Positions 34,989 to 44,722 are shown, counted from the stretch's first letter. The stretch: 64,000 nt of DNA from Paenibacillus sp. FJAT-29882 (GCF_001510645.1 NZ_LMVB01000001.1:2676981-2740980); one strand, 5' to 3'. Made by a program: numbers and translations. The notes: generated by a model not told the origin, from the letters alone.

Positions 34989-35261
34989 TTATTTAACAGC
35001 TTCTTTTAATTCCTTACCTGGTTTAAATGCGGGAACTTTGGAAGCAGCGATTTGAATTTCTTCACCTGTTTGTGGGTTTCTACCTGTACGAGCTGCTCTG
35101 TCGCGCACTTCAAATGTGCCAAATCCAACTAATTGGATTTTTTCTTCTTTAGAAAGCGTAGTAGAGATCGTTTCAATCAACGCATCTACCGCTTTTTTAG
35201 CATCTTCTTTTGTTAATTCTGCTTGTGCTGCTACAGCACTGACTAATTCAGTTTTGTTCAT
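34989..35261 (-). CDS. HU-family DNA-binding protein
   Basis: A 90-residue histone-like protein with the HU signature [21 protein letters not shown] and the DNA-arm segment ending [12 protein letters not shown]. It compacts and bends DNA as a dimer. The main Bacillus hbs gene is elsewhere beside mtrB in B. subtilis, so this may be a second HU paralogue. GGACGAGGTG precedes the ATG. Confidence 0.93.
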   Translation of the reverse strand: MNKTELVSAVAAQAELTKEDAKKAVDALIETISTTLSKEEKIQLVGFGTFEVRDRAARTGRNPQTGEEIQIAASKVPAFKPGKELKEAVK

Positions 35262-35552
35262 AGTCTTACACCTCGTCCTTTATTCTTAAATAGTATGTAG
35301 AAATGAAACCATAACATATTATCTCTATATCTGTCACCTAGTAAGGCTAAGAAAAGGCAAACTAAATTCCTGTAACTATTGTTAAGTTGAAAATTACAGT
35401 ATTTTTTGTTTGTTGTTTCGATTGATTTCGTATATCTTGTGTATTGATTAAAATTTGAACAGTAGTTCCCTCTATCAGTCTGTCCAAAAACATTGGATAG
35501 TATAAGTATACTTAACTTATAATGATTAGATCATGTCAGAAAAACATAAATA

Positions 35553-35604
35553 AATCAACAAAAAACACATGGCTAACTGCAAAACCATGTGTTTTTTGTT
35601 GATT
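35553..35604. terminator. Perfect 20-bp stem terminator
   Basis: AATCAACAAAAAACACATGG and its exact complement are separated by 12 nt. It lies 25 bp beyond the stop codon of the minus-strand gene at 35629-35847. Confidence 0.8.
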
Positions 35605-35628
35605 TGTTAGTATAGAAAGATAATAAAA

Positions 35629-35847
35629 TTAAGATTCGCAGCCTTCACACTGAAAAATTTGTTTTTCTGCGTCTAATACTTTTAATAACTGTCCAATCAC
35701 CACATCTTCATCCTCAGTAAATTCCAAGTCGACGATTCTTTCGTGGATCAATGCTTTCGCCTGTTCTTCTGTTTCGGCTACTTGACTAAATTCACCTTTT
35801 TTCTGAGTGGAAAGCACTTCATACTCAAAAAGATACCGTTGTTTCAT
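35629..35847 (-). CDS. Small acidic protein of unknown function
   Basis: A 72-residue soluble protein beginning MKQRYLFEYEVLST. It is acidic in the second half (LEFTEDEDVVIG) and ends in a Cys pair (FQCEGCES) that might bind a metal or form a disulphide. I do not recognise the family. It has its own terminator and upstream spacing, so it is likely a real monocistronic gene. Confidence 0.6.
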   Translation of the reverse strand: MKQRYLFEYEVLSTQKKGEFSQVAETEEQAKALIHERIVDLEFTEDEDVVIGQLLKVLDAEKQIFQCEGCES

Positions 35848-36003
35848 CGTATCACTCCTATCCTCTTGTTAATCTTCTATTATAATGATTAACTTCGAGA
35901 AAGAAGAATGATCTGCTCTATAAAAATGAAATTACCCATCATTTTTACCTATATAGCTTTTGTTAGGTTTGTTGAAAGGAAACTAGAAATTATTCTTTGT
36001 TAA

Positions 36004-36870
36004 TTATTTCAACATGTTCATCTTTGTTAAAAATTCAATATCATACTGCTTTCTAAAAAACTCCTTCAGCATATACGCCACGCCATGTTCATCATTCGTA
36101 CGAGTTACCCATGCAGCAGCAAGCTTCACATCATTTGGAGCATTGCCCATAGCAACTCCAAGTCCTGATTCTGAAATCATTTCGAAGTCATCCTCATCAT
36201 CACCAATTGCGACAATTTCATTTCTTTTAACGCCTAAATAGTCCGCTAAATAAAGAATCCCATTCCATTTAGAAACACCTTTTGGAACAATCGTAATTTT
36301 TTGATAATGTTTTTCGATTACTTCCACTTCGGGGAATAGTTCTTTAAATAAGATTAACAAATCAGCTTGATCTTTACGACTTTTAAAAATCACATCGATT
36401 TTCACTGGTGAAAACGGCTGTTCGTTTAACTCTTCGCTTAAAACATCTACAAAGTTCTGCGAATATACACTTGGCTCATTATTGTAGATGATCGTTTTTC
36501 CTAGCAAATTTTCAGGAAGATTCATTCGATTACCTATCAAGGATTTTTCCCGGATTAATTGAATCTGACATTCAGTTTTTTCAAGCAGCTGAACCATTTC
36601 AAGTGTTAATTCTTCACTCATTCTTTTTATAAAAATTGGTTTCTCAATCGTTGAACCGACAAAGGCTCCTTGATGAGCAATCAGCATCGGATTAATTTTC
36701 AACGCTTTCGCTACTTTTTTTGCTGAGAGATAATTTCTTGACGTTACAAGGGCTACATTCACACCTTTTTGATGTACATATTCAATAGCTTCCCTCGTGG
36801 ATTTATGTAAACGGCCATTCGATTGAAGCAATGTCCCATCAATATTCACGGCAAGTAAGCGATACACCAT
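36004..36870 (-). CDS. yhaX: Cof-type HAD hydrolase-like protein YhaX
   Basis: A 288-residue protein with the HAD/Cof architecture and the same length as B. subtilis YhaX. Motif I reads AVNIDGTL, so the position of the usual nucleophilic Asp is Asn; motif II is VTSRN, the motif III Lys lies in VPKGVSKWNG, and motif IV is AIGDDEDDFEM. From memory the B. subtilis homologue has a similar motif I, so phosphatase activity of the group is uncertain. ATG 36870 follows GGAGGGGTGG. Confidence 0.85.
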   Translation of the reverse strand: MVYRLLAVNIDGTLLQSNGRLHKSTREAIEYVHQKGVNVALVTSRNYLSAKKVAKALKINPMLIAHQGAFVGSTIEKPIFIKRMSEELTLEMVQLLEKTECQIQLIREKSLIGNRMNLPENLLGKTIIYNNEPSVYSQNFVDVLSEELNEQPFSPVKIDVIFKSRKDQADLLILFKELFPEVEVIEKHYQKITIVPKGVSKWNGILYLADYLGVKRNEIVAIGDDEDDFEMISESGLGVAMGNAPNDVKLAAAWVTRTNDEHGVAYMLKEFFRKQYDIEFLTKMNMLK

Positions 36871-37017
36871 GTTGACCACCCCTCCTATTCCAATTTATGA
36901 AGGATAAATTGGCGGTAGAACATATGGATAGCAAGAATTTTTCCATTTTGATTTCGGGTTCACTTACAAGTTGCCAGACAGAAGAAAGCTAACTAAATCA
37001 CATGGCCTATTAGAAAA

Positions 37018-37065
37018 AAAGTGAAACTTCCATCAATTTTTCTCATCCCCCACTGATGTCCCGTT
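37018..37065 (+). repeat. Repeat family B copy (rearranged)
   Basis: AAAGTGAAACTTCCATCAA, then CCCCCACTGATG, matching the first hairpin of family B with a deletion. Confidence 0.55.
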
Positions 37066-37084
37066 CTACTTTCGCTAAAAATGA

Positions 37085-37128
37085 AATAAAAAAACATGAT
37101 CATTTAAAAATGGCCATGTTTTTTTATT
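37085..37128 (-). terminator. Terminator of yheA
   Basis: AATAAAAAAACATG/CATGTTTTTTTATT stem about 50 bp downstream of the yheA stop. Confidence 0.75.
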
Positions 37129-37179
37129 TGTTTAATTGCACCTTGATATGAGTCCGTTACGAATTAACAAAGTAAACGA

Positions 37180-37530
37180 TTATTGTTGTGGAGAACCGTA
37201 AAGATCTTCTAGCGGTTTCATGATAATTTTGTTTAAATCAGCAATTGCCATGCTCATTCGTTGTTCGGCTTCCATCAGTTTTGAAATGGCTTCATGTTGT
37301 TGAACTAATGCCACCGTTTTTTGCGCTTGTTCGACTTCTTCTGGCGTGATTTCTTGTCCAGTCATTTGCTTTTGTTGTAAGTTCATCTGCATATTACGGA
37401 AGTTCTCGAACATCCCTTTAGCAGATTCATCACTGTTTACTTGATCAAATAGGCTTTTTAGCTCCTTGTATTCATTGCTCTCACGGATTGCTTTTTCTAA
37501 ATCATATGCTGAATCATATAGATTACTCAT
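37180..37530 (-). CDS. yheA: YlbF/YmcA-family protein YheA
   Basis: A 116-residue helical protein (NLYDSAYDLEKAIRESNEYK, MQMNLQQKQMTG, LMEAEQRMSMAI), typical of the YlbF/YmcA fold (DUF964). Paralogues form the Y-complex that controls RNase Y and developmental mRNA processing; YheA itself is not characterised. It lies downstream of yheB on the same strand, separated by a family B repeat. Confidence 0.88.
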   Translation of the reverse strand: MSNLYDSAYDLEKAIRESNEYKELKSLFDQVNSDESAKGMFENFRNMQMNLQQKQMTGQEITPEEVEQAQKTVALVQQHEAISKLMEAEQRMSMAIADLNKIIMKPLEDLYGSPQQ

Positions 37531-37603
37531 TCATATTCCCCCATTCATGGATTTCTCTTCTCCACTATACCAAATCTAAACTGAAAATCACACATATTCC
37601 CCC

Positions 37604-37700
37604 ATAAAGTGAAACTTCAATTCAGTGGGGTGTTCTTCCCGACCTACGATTCCTCTAAGCCTTAAGGCGGGGATTTTGACTTTCCGTTAATGCGGGATAA
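37604..37700 (+). repeat. Repeat family B copy
   Basis: AAAGTGAAACTTCAATTCAGTG to CCGTTAATGCGGGATAAA, here described by its ends, with TCTAAGCCTTAAGGCGGGG inside. The right end overlaps the last codons of yheB on the other strand. Confidence 0.7.
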
Positions 37701-38825
37701 AAACAGCAATTAATCCCTGAACGATCCCGATAATTCCTCCTAATAAAGCACCTAAATACGTAATCATCGATAGTTCTTTTTTTGCAATCGATAAAACAAT
37801 TTTTTCAAGATGCTCCATTGGGAAACTTGCAACTTGTTCTTCAACTATTTTTGCGATTTGTAGCTTTGCAATTAATGGTGTAATATGCTTGCTTAAATAG
37901 CCAATACCATGGTCAAGCACAGCTGGAACCATTTTTTCTATAATTAGCTCTTCCACATTACTTGTGATCTCTTTAAGCGGTTTATTCATTATTTCTTCAA
38001 TGGCGAGTGACTCTGCCGTTTTTTCTAATAGCAATGCTTTGATTTTTTCATTACCGAACATATCCTCGACTTTACTAAACTCCCATTGCTTCACTTTGCT
38101 CCATTCGCCAACCATTAGAACGGTGATCAATTCTGCCGTTTTCTTTTGCTTAAGAAATTTGATTAGTTCTGGCTGCACCTTATCAACAAGTTTTCCATTG
38201 CCAACGAACATTTGAATCATATTGCCGAACATGCCTCTGTTTTTAAAGAAGTCGTTAACCATAAACTCTAGTCGCGCTTTTCCTTCCTCACTAATAAAGT
38301 ATTCTTTTCCTTTCTGCAATATGTACGTGGAGAGTGTCGGAATTGTTTCTGAAACTTTTTCTTTGATTTTGGGAGGCAATACCTCATCCAAGGTTTGATG
38401 GCGATATTCGGTAATCCAGTTATCATATTTATTCAAAACAAATTCTTTAGCATAGTTTTCTAATTTTTCTCCAGGTTGATGTACTCCGAATTGAGTGAAC
38501 ATTGCATCCAGACTTTTTTCAGTTGTTATGACTTTTTTACTTCTCCTTGTATCCATTCATTCATATCCTTTTTAAAGGAAGCGTTCATAATCTTATTCTG
38601 AATGCTTTTAGGTGTAAGTAAATGATCAACTACGACTTTTCCAAGCTGTGTAGCCAATTCCTCTTGGCGTTTAGGCAATAGACCTGGTGTAAAGGGGAGG
38701 CGTTTTCCAAATAAATAAACAGCCTTGTAGGGATGAAAAAGCATCTTAATCGCTAAATAGTTGGTCGATCCGCCTATGATGGCTCCAATCAAGACCATAA
38801 AGATGATGGTTAATAGTAAATTCAT
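37687..38825 (-). pseudogene. yheB: yheB, DUF445 membrane protein, interrupted by a frameshift
   Basis: Two overlapping frames together make one YheB (DUF445) protein. The first (start 38825, after AAAGGAG) gives the membrane-anchored N-terminus with [21 protein letters not shown] and [17 protein letters not shown], and stops at 38526 after EVKKS. The second continues from [12 protein letters not shown] to the C-terminal membrane anchor, ending at 37687. The break is at a run of six A (about 38535-38540 on this strand); seven A would restore one frame of about 380 residues, the family length. It may be a sequencing error, a recent mutation or a slippage site. The last residues FIPH and the stop come from a family B repeat. 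Confidence 0.8.
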
Positions 38826-39012
38826 GAAGTTTCTCCTTTTATTCGGGTTTAACAAACCGACAGCGGGAAAAACATCGCTGATGGAAGTTACAAATATTAA
38901 CGGGCTGTTGCACACATTCTTTATTCATTAATCATACAATAACCCAGAATAGCAAAATCGCCTTAAATAGGTGGTATGACTTATCTAAACCGAGCGTAAA
39001 CGGGGAATGACA

Positions 39013-40377
39013 ATGAAGGTATTATACGACAACGTTTCAATAATTGCAGATAAAAGTACTGCGGGTCGTACTCCCACTATTTATGTCCCTCCATTTCTTT
39101 TAAAAAAGTGGCAGCTAACAGACTCCACCCGTGTCTCATTACAAGTAGGTTCCAAACAAATAGACGTGTTCGTACGGATCCATCAAGATCATTTAGCACA
39201 ACTTAAGATTCCCGAAAATGTACTTCAGTTTCTAGCACTTCCTAATCGATCATTCTCTGTGCAAATAGGCTTTTGTCCGATAAATTCCAAGCTTCAAATT
39301 GGACCTATTCTAGCACTCCTCACCCATCAGACACCAAGTGAAACGAATGGATTTGGAGATATGGAAATTTTTTTTAGAGAATTGTACAGGTTTTGTTGCA
39401 TGAATGGATTTCTTTTTTTTATCATTCCCCTGCAAACTCTTGAAAAACCAAAGGAATTAACAGGTTACCTTCCAAATGATGAAGGTTGGGAACGGATGTC
39501 TGTGCCCATTCCCGATGTTGTATATAACCGAATCCATTCAAGAAAATTGGAAAACACAGAATTATTCATTCGTTTCCGTACATTATTAAAAGAAGCTTCT
39601 ATTCCCTTTTTCAATGGAAGTTTTCTGTCTAAATGGGAAACTCATGAACTACTATTAACTGAAGATTCACTTAATCCATACTTGCCTGAAACCATCCTGC
39701 TCCAGTCAGAAGCAGACTTTGTCACTTTTTTGCAAACTCATACAGAAGTATTTGTAAAGCCTGTATTTGGAAGTCAAGGTCGCAATATTTGTAAGCTATC
39801 ACGTGTTTTTGAAGGATGGGTCCTAGAGCATTCAAGCAATATACAGGACACTCATCTAATCGAAACCGAGGAACGCCTTTATCAAATCCTAATGAAAAAC
39901 ACAAAAAAGCGTTCCTATATCGTTCAAAGAGGCATCCCATTACTCGATATTGATGGGCATAAAACGGATTTTCGAGTGCTACTTAATAAAAGTAAAAAGC
40001 AAGAATGGACGATCACATCCATTGTTGCAAGGCTTGGTAATGCTGGACACATTGTTTCAAATCTCGCTCAAGGAGGCGAAATGAAAAATGCTGCTGCATT
40101 TCTCTCCTCTGTTTTCGAACGACCAGAAGCGATTCGGATTTATAAAAGCTTATCCAGCCTTGCTTTAAACGTTGCCAAAACAGTTGAAAGCAAGCGAGAG
40201 GATTTATTCGGGGAGCTCGGTATTGATTTGGCACTTGACTCAGACAATCATCCTTGGATTCTTGAAGTGAACTCAAAACCTTCGAAGAAATTTCATGCAG
40301 ACTCTGATAAAATTCGTCCCTCTGTAAAACGCATCGTTGAATATATGAACACTTTGTATGTAAGTAAGGGACCTTAA
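39013..40377 (+). CDS. YheC/YheD-family ATP-grasp protein 1
   Basis: A 454-residue ATP-grasp enzyme of the spore-coat-associated YheC/YheD family. An N-terminal domain (about 100 residues) precedes the NRIHSRK motif, then the ATP-grasp fold: KPVFGSQGRNI (ATP-binding loop), HKTDFRVLLNK, and ELGIDLAL with EVNSKPS for metal binding. Such enzymes join a carboxylate to an amine using ATP; the substrate is unknown. It is the first of four tandem paralogues and is divergent from yheB. ATG 39013 is favoured by CGGGGA six bases before it. Confidence 0.87.
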   Translation: MKVLYDNVSIIADKSTAGRTPTIYVPPFLLKKWQLTDSTRVSLQVGSKQIDVFVRIHQDHLAQLKIPENVLQFLALPNRSFSVQIGFCPINSKLQIGPILALLTHQTPSETNGFGDMEIFFRELYRFCCMNGFLFFIIPLQTLEKPKELTGYLPNDEGWERMSVPIPDVVYNRIHSRKLENTELFIRFRTLLKEASIPFFNGSFLSKWETHELLLTEDSLNPYLPETILLQSEADFVTFLQTHTEVFVKPVFGSQGRNICKLSRVFEGWVLEHSSNIQDTHLIETEERLYQILMKNTKKRSYIVQRGIPLLDIDGHKTDFRVLLNKSKKQEWTITSIVARLGNAGHIVSNLAQGGEMKNAAAFLSSVFERPEAIRIYKSLSSLALNVAKTVESKREDLFGELGIDLALDSDNHPWILEVNSKPSKKFHADSDKIRPSVKRIVEYMNTLYVSKGP

Positions 40378-40410
40378 TCTAATCATGACCAATGGAAAGG
40401 AGCGGGAACT

Positions 40411-41517
40411 ATGGTTTCCCTAGGCATCATGTTATCCGATTTATCAAAGGAGCAGCGTTATAGTACTGAAATTGCAAAAAGAGCAAGTAAAAGTGGGTGG
40501 AAGGTATTTCGATTCAAGTCTTCTGGTATTGACACGGAAGCTAAAACGATACAAGGTGAATCGTACAATCCGGTAACTAATCTTTGGGATGTAAAAAAGT
40601 TTACGATCCCAACATTTATCTATGACCGTAGCTTTCATGGATTAACTAGAGACGATCAAAAAGCTCGAAATAAAATAACTTGGCTAAAAGGGCAGGCTCA
40701 ATTTCTCGGTCATGGCCTTCCTAGCAAATGGGAAATTTATACTAAACTTAAGGATTTGCCACTGCTCCAAGCTTATATCCCCGTAACAGCACAGGCAACA
40801 GATGCAAAAACCGTTTGGAATCATCTTCATGAATATGAACAGATTCTTCTAAAACCATCATTCGGCTCGAGAGGAATCGGAATTTATCTTTTATCTAAGG
40901 TTGAAGATGGAACCGTCGTAACGATGACAAAACATGAAAAACGATATGAAAGACACTTTAAATCAAAAGAACAGCTTCATAGATGGATTGAATCACTCTT
41001 AAACAAATTCCAATTCCTTATTCAGCCTTATTTACCATTATCCAATCTTGATAACGAACCATTCGATCTGCGCATTCTCCTGCAAAAAGATGCAACCAAT
41101 CACTGGGTAGAACAAGGTAGGGGAATTCGTAAGGGGAACAAGGATTGTATCACATCAAACTTAGCGACAGGCGGTAAGGCCATCACCTATGAAAAATTTA
41201 TCAAAGAAATTGCCCATCCCCATCAAAAATATATTGAACTTACCATTGGGCATATCCTTCGTACGCTACCTGAGGAACTCGAAGCAAAATTTCAGCCACT
41301 TTTTGAACTAGGGATTGATCTTGGCATTGATCGAAAAAATCGAGTTTGGATTCTTGATATCAACTCCAAACCTGGTCGGAAAATCATTGAAACATTGCAA
41401 CCAGATAAGAAAGATGACTTATATCATGCTCCAATTGCTTATTGTCAATATCTATCTGACAACTTAGTGAAAGCAGGTGAAACCGTTGAAGAAAATCTAT
41501 CCCTGCGAAATAACTGA
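40411..41517 (+). CDS. yheC: YheC/YheD-family ATP-grasp protein 2 (YheC-like)
   Basis: A 368-residue member of the family lacking the N-terminal domain of its neighbours, which fits YheC. Motifs: FIYDRSFHG, KPSFGSRGIGIYLLSK, EPFDLRILLQK, ELGIDLGID and VWILDINSKPGRK. The metal-binding pair reads D-I-N instead of the usual E-x-N. GGAAAGGAG precedes the ATG. It lies 33 bp after the first paralogue and overlaps the next gene by about 32 bp, so the cluster is an operon. Confidence 0.87.
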   Translation: MVSLGIMLSDLSKEQRYSTEIAKRASKSGWKVFRFKSSGIDTEAKTIQGESYNPVTNLWDVKKFTIPTFIYDRSFHGLTRDDQKARNKITWLKGQAQFLGHGLPSKWEIYTKLKDLPLLQAYIPVTAQATDAKTVWNHLHEYEQILLKPSFGSRGIGIYLLSKVEDGTVVTMTKHEKRYERHFKSKEQLHRWIESLLNKFQFLIQPYLPLSNLDNEPFDLRILLQKDATNHWVEQGRGIRKGNKDCITSNLATGGKAITYEKFIKEIAHPHQKYIELTIGHILRTLPEELEAKFQPLFELGIDLGIDRKNRVWILDINSKPGRKIIETLQPDKKDDLYHAPIAYCQYLSDNLVKAGETVEENLSLRNN

Positions 41518-42862
41518 TATGCTGGGAGATGTTTTTTATTACCCGTCTGAGCTAGAAGGGGTTGTCAATTTTACAGATAAGGAAGCCGTGTGCTTTGGTC
41601 ATCGTGCACATCAGGCTGACATAAGAAGCAACCCTTCTATTCGGCAAACTTTCGCTCTTTCGCAATCGCTTGCAAAAGCCCTATACTTTCCAGAATCAGA
41701 AACTTCCTTGCATGTGTTCCTATATCAGAACAGCATTCATATCGGGCCACTAGTCGGCATCTTTTCAGCGGGCTTTGGACCTTTTTTAACTAAACCATTG
41801 GGTGAACGCTCATCATTTTTTTCTAAACTTCTATCTCTAAATAAAACAACTGGCTGCATTCCCTTCATTTTTGGTGAAAATCACATCAACTGGGAGCAAG
41901 AAACGATTCGTGGCTATGTGTATCAGGACAATCAATGGGACATCTGTGAATTTCCTTTTCCAAATGTCATCTATGACCGTCTTCCTAACCGAAAAACAGA
42001 GAATAAAACGGGTCCAAAGGAAGTGAAACGAAAATTCCAAACCGACTATTCCATTCCTTGGTATAATCCAGGCTTTTTTAATAAATGGGATGTATATGAG
42101 CGTCTAATAGATGATGAACGCGCTACCCCCTACTTACCAGTCACCTATCCATTTCAGTCTTTTTCAATTGTTGAAACATTACTTTCTGAACATCGTCAAG
42201 TTTATATTAAACCGATTCATGGCAGCCTTGGATTAGGGATTCACCAAGTTCTTTATGATAAGCATGGAGACATGTATTACTGCCGTTATCGTGATCATGA
42301 GAATGAAAACCGATTAAAACGCTTCTCCACCCTTGAATCGATGCTAAAGCATGTGTTTAAAAACAAACGGATTGACCATTTAATCGTACAACAAGGGATA
42401 TCCTTAATCCGTAATAACCGCCGCCCAATTGACTTTCGGGTCCATACGAATAAAGACCTTGATGGGGATTGGCAAGTTACTGCAATTGCCGCAAAAATTG
42501 CTGGTGAAGGTAGCCTCACAACCCATGTGAAAAATGGCGGGACGATCATGACACTTGATGAACTTTTTGGTGATGATGATACAGTATTTGAAGTCCATCA
42601 ACAATTATCAAAAGCCGCACTTATCTTAAGTGAGGCGATCGAAGAGCACTTGGATGGGATCGTTGCTGAAATCGGTTTTGACTTAGGGTTAGATAAGCAA
42701 GGGCAAGTCTGGATGTTTGAAGCCAATTCAAAGCCTGGACGGTCGATTTTTTCTCATCCTAAATTGCGTGAATTTGAATTATTAACAAGGAAGCTTGCTC
42801 TAGACTATGCCGTCTATTTAACAGAGCAATCACTCGCCAGCACTGGCGGCTTACAGAAATGA
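41486..42862 (+). CDS. yheD: YheC/YheD-family ATP-grasp protein 3 (YheD-like)
   Basis: A 458-residue protein with an N-terminal domain and then the ATP-grasp fold. Motifs: VIYDRLPNRK, IKPIHGSLGLGI, RPIDFRVHTNK, AEIGFDLGLD and FEANSKPGRS. The length fits YheD. I took TTG 41486 as start (AGGTGA five bases before it), which overlaps the upstream gene. The stop overlaps the next start as ATGA. Confidence 0.87.
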   Translation: MKKIYPCEITDMLGDVFYYPSELEGVVNFTDKEAVCFGHRAHQADIRSNPSIRQTFALSQSLAKALYFPESETSLHVFLYQNSIHIGPLVGIFSAGFGPFLTKPLGERSSFFSKLLSLNKTTGCIPFIFGENHINWEQETIRGYVYQDNQWDICEFPFPNVIYDRLPNRKTENKTGPKEVKRKFQTDYSIPWYNPGFFNKWDVYERLIDDERATPYLPVTYPFQSFSIVETLLSEHRQVYIKPIHGSLGLGIHQVLYDKHGDMYYCRYRDHENENRLKRFSTLESMLKHVFKNKRIDHLIVQQGISLIRNNRRPIDFRVHTNKDLDGDWQVTAIAAKIAGEGSLTTHVKNGGTIMTLDELFGDDDTVFEVHQQLSKAALILSEAIEEHLDGIVAEIGFDLGLDKQGQVWMFEANSKPGRSIFSHPKLREFELLTRKLALDYAVYLTEQSLASTGGLQK

Positions 42863-44058
42863 AATTGTATTACGATTTAACTAATCATTTATGGTCGCAT
42901 TGCTCTTTTGGTCAAAAGGCCTATTTTGGTCAAGAATCTTCACAAATCCATTTTAATGAAGAAATTCCATCACCATCATTTTCCATACAATCAAAACTGG
43001 AGCACAGAAACCGAATATTGACCGTTGGGATCATGACCTGCCAAAACAAAAAGAACGATTTCGGTATTGCTGGAAACTTGCCATTATTTTATGACTTGCA
43101 CCAAGAGCTTTTAAAGCATGGGATCTTCTCATTTATTTTTACTGCAGAAGACGCTTTAGCAAATACCGGACTTGGTCTCGTTTATAGTGCTGATCATGAG
43201 AAATGGATGAAGGTCGCCGTTCCCAAGCCATGTGTCATCTACAACCGGATTCCCTTCCGTTCATTTGAAGAAACTACTTCGTTCCAATCATTACTGAATG
43301 ATTTTAAAGCCCGTAACATTGCGGTTTTCAATCCTGGTTTTTTTCATAAATACGATATGTTTGAAGCGTTAGCTAAAAGTCCCGGACTAAGTCCATTTTT
43401 ACCAGAAACCATTCTTCTATCTACATCCCAAGTGCTTAAAGATTTCCTTGAAAATCATCGTGAAATTTATGTGAAGCCAGGAAAAGGAAATCGTGGATAC
43501 GGCATTGCAACACTTTCCTTAACAAATCATTCAGCGATACTTGTAAAAAAAACGAGTGGCACAGAAACCTACCCTGCTTTCGAAGATTATTGGAAGTCTG
43601 AAGCAGACAGACTATTACGAAAAAAGTATATCGCTCAACGTGCAATAGAACCGAAAAAAATACGAGGCCATCGCTTTGATTATCGAATCCTTGTCCATTA
43701 CCAGAATGGAGTCCATCTTGTCACAGGCAAAGCGGTTCGGATGTCTCAAACCCAGGAAGTTACCACACATATTCCAAGAGGCGGAAAACTTTATCCATAT
43801 ACTCGATTGCAATCGGCAGAACTTGACGAGCAATTTAAAACGATTGCTGAACAATGCGGCATCATTCTTTCGAAGTCATTTGGTTTTTTCGGAGAATTTT
43901 CAATTGATATTGGTGAAGATCTTAATGGGAATCTTTTCATTTATGAAGTAAACGCAAAGCCCATGCAATTCGATGAGCTGGAAATCGAAGCAGCCCGTCA
44001 TAAGCATTTGCGACAAATATTCAGAGAAATCGGGCTACCAAAGCTTCTTCCAAGATAG
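42859..44058 (+). CDS. YheC/YheD-family ATP-grasp protein 4
   Basis: A 399-residue paralogue starting in the ATGA overlap with the preceding gene, so translation is coupled. Motifs: VIYNRIPFRS, YVKPGKGNRGYGIATLS, HRFDYRILVHY, GEFSIDIGED and YEVNAKPMQFD. The last motif has NAKP where the others have NSKP. It is the most divergent of the four and may act on a different substrate. Confidence 0.87.
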   Translation: MKLYYDLTNHLWSHCSFGQKAYFGQESSQIHFNEEIPSPSFSIQSKLEHRNRILTVGIMTCQNKKNDFGIAGNLPLFYDLHQELLKHGIFSFIFTAEDALANTGLGLVYSADHEKWMKVAVPKPCVIYNRIPFRSFEETTSFQSLLNDFKARNIAVFNPGFFHKYDMFEALAKSPGLSPFLPETILLSTSQVLKDFLENHREIYVKPGKGNRGYGIATLSLTNHSAILVKKTSGTETYPAFEDYWKSEADRLLRKKYIAQRAIEPKKIRGHRFDYRILVHYQNGVHLVTGKAVRMSQTQEVTTHIPRGGKLYPYTRLQSAELDEQFKTIAEQCGIILSKSFGFFGEFSIDIGEDLNGNLFIYEVNAKPMQFDELEIEAARHKHLRQIFREIGLPKLLPR

Positions 44059-44115
44059 CAATACAGCGTGCTCTTCCTTTATACGACTAATAATCCCATT
44101 TATGGGGGTAATCAT

Positions 44116-44325
44116 GTGATCACTCATTTTCAGCTGGCGCCATTATATAAAGACAAACAATTGCCTGGTTGGACGATTTCCTTTTATTATGATAAAAAAT
44201 ATTATCAAGCCATTTATCATCCTGATGGAAGGATTGAGTATCGAAATTCAGAACCCGCTCGCGCCAATATGAATCAGCTAACAAGCAGGATTCACGACTT
44301 AATGGTCTTTCACGTTTATGAATAA
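44116..44325 (+). CDS. yheE: YheE-like small protein
   Basis: A 69-residue protein from GTG 44116, preceded by GGGGG, beginning MITHFQLAPLYKDKQLPGW and ending RIHDLMVFHVYE, as in the YheE family. A longer frame from 44068 has no ribosome site. In B. subtilis yheE follows yheD, so it belongs to the same operon. Function is unknown. Confidence 0.78.
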   Translation: MITHFQLAPLYKDKQLPGWTISFYYDKKYYQAIYHPDGRIEYRNSEPARANMNQLTSRIHDLMVFHVYE

Positions 44326-44387
44326 TGACTTTTTCTTCGGTAAAACTATAATCACGTGCAAAAGTGCCATTATAGGAGGAAAGCTAC

Positions 44388-44573
44388 ATGAAAGAAAAGT
44401 ACACATTTCTCAAAGATACTGATTACGAAGGAAAAGATACAGCCTATTTAGATGTTGATCGAATTATTAACGAAGGTATGGCCGGCGGTAACGTCTATCA
44501 AGCAGGAAGCAAGCAAAATATTGAGGAGTCGCATGATTTTTATGACGAAGATCCTCCTCAAATAAGTAACTAA
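44388..44573 (+). CDS. Small acidic protein, possibly DUF4025 (YozQ-like)
   Basis: A 61-residue soluble acidic protein with INEGMAGGNVYQAG in the middle and an acidic tail (ESHDFYDEDPP). The central block resembles DUF4025/YozQ, but I am not sure. A strong TAGGAGG precedes the ATG and a terminator follows directly, closing the YheC/YheD gene cluster. Its position at the end of four ATP-grasp genes raises the possibility that it is linked to them. Confidence 0.6.
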   Translation: MKEKYTFLKDTDYEGKDTAYLDVDRIINEGMAGGNVYQAGSKQNIEESHDFYDEDPPQISN

Positions 44574-44582
44574 CAGGATGCG

Positions 44583-44620
44583 AAAGAGACTGAACCCATC
44601 ATGGGTCTGTCTCTTTCTTA
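44583..44620 (+). terminator. Terminator closing the YheC/YheD cluster
   Basis: AAAGAGAC..AACCCA/TGGGT..GTCTCTTT stem followed by CTTAATA. Confidence 0.8.
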
Positions 44621-44722
44621 ATAACTCCATTATTCCCCTCTTCGCTATTCTAATGTTTTAAAAAAAGTCTTTCCTCACTCAATTTACTACTTATCCCTAA
44701 AATTGATAAAAAATACATCAAA

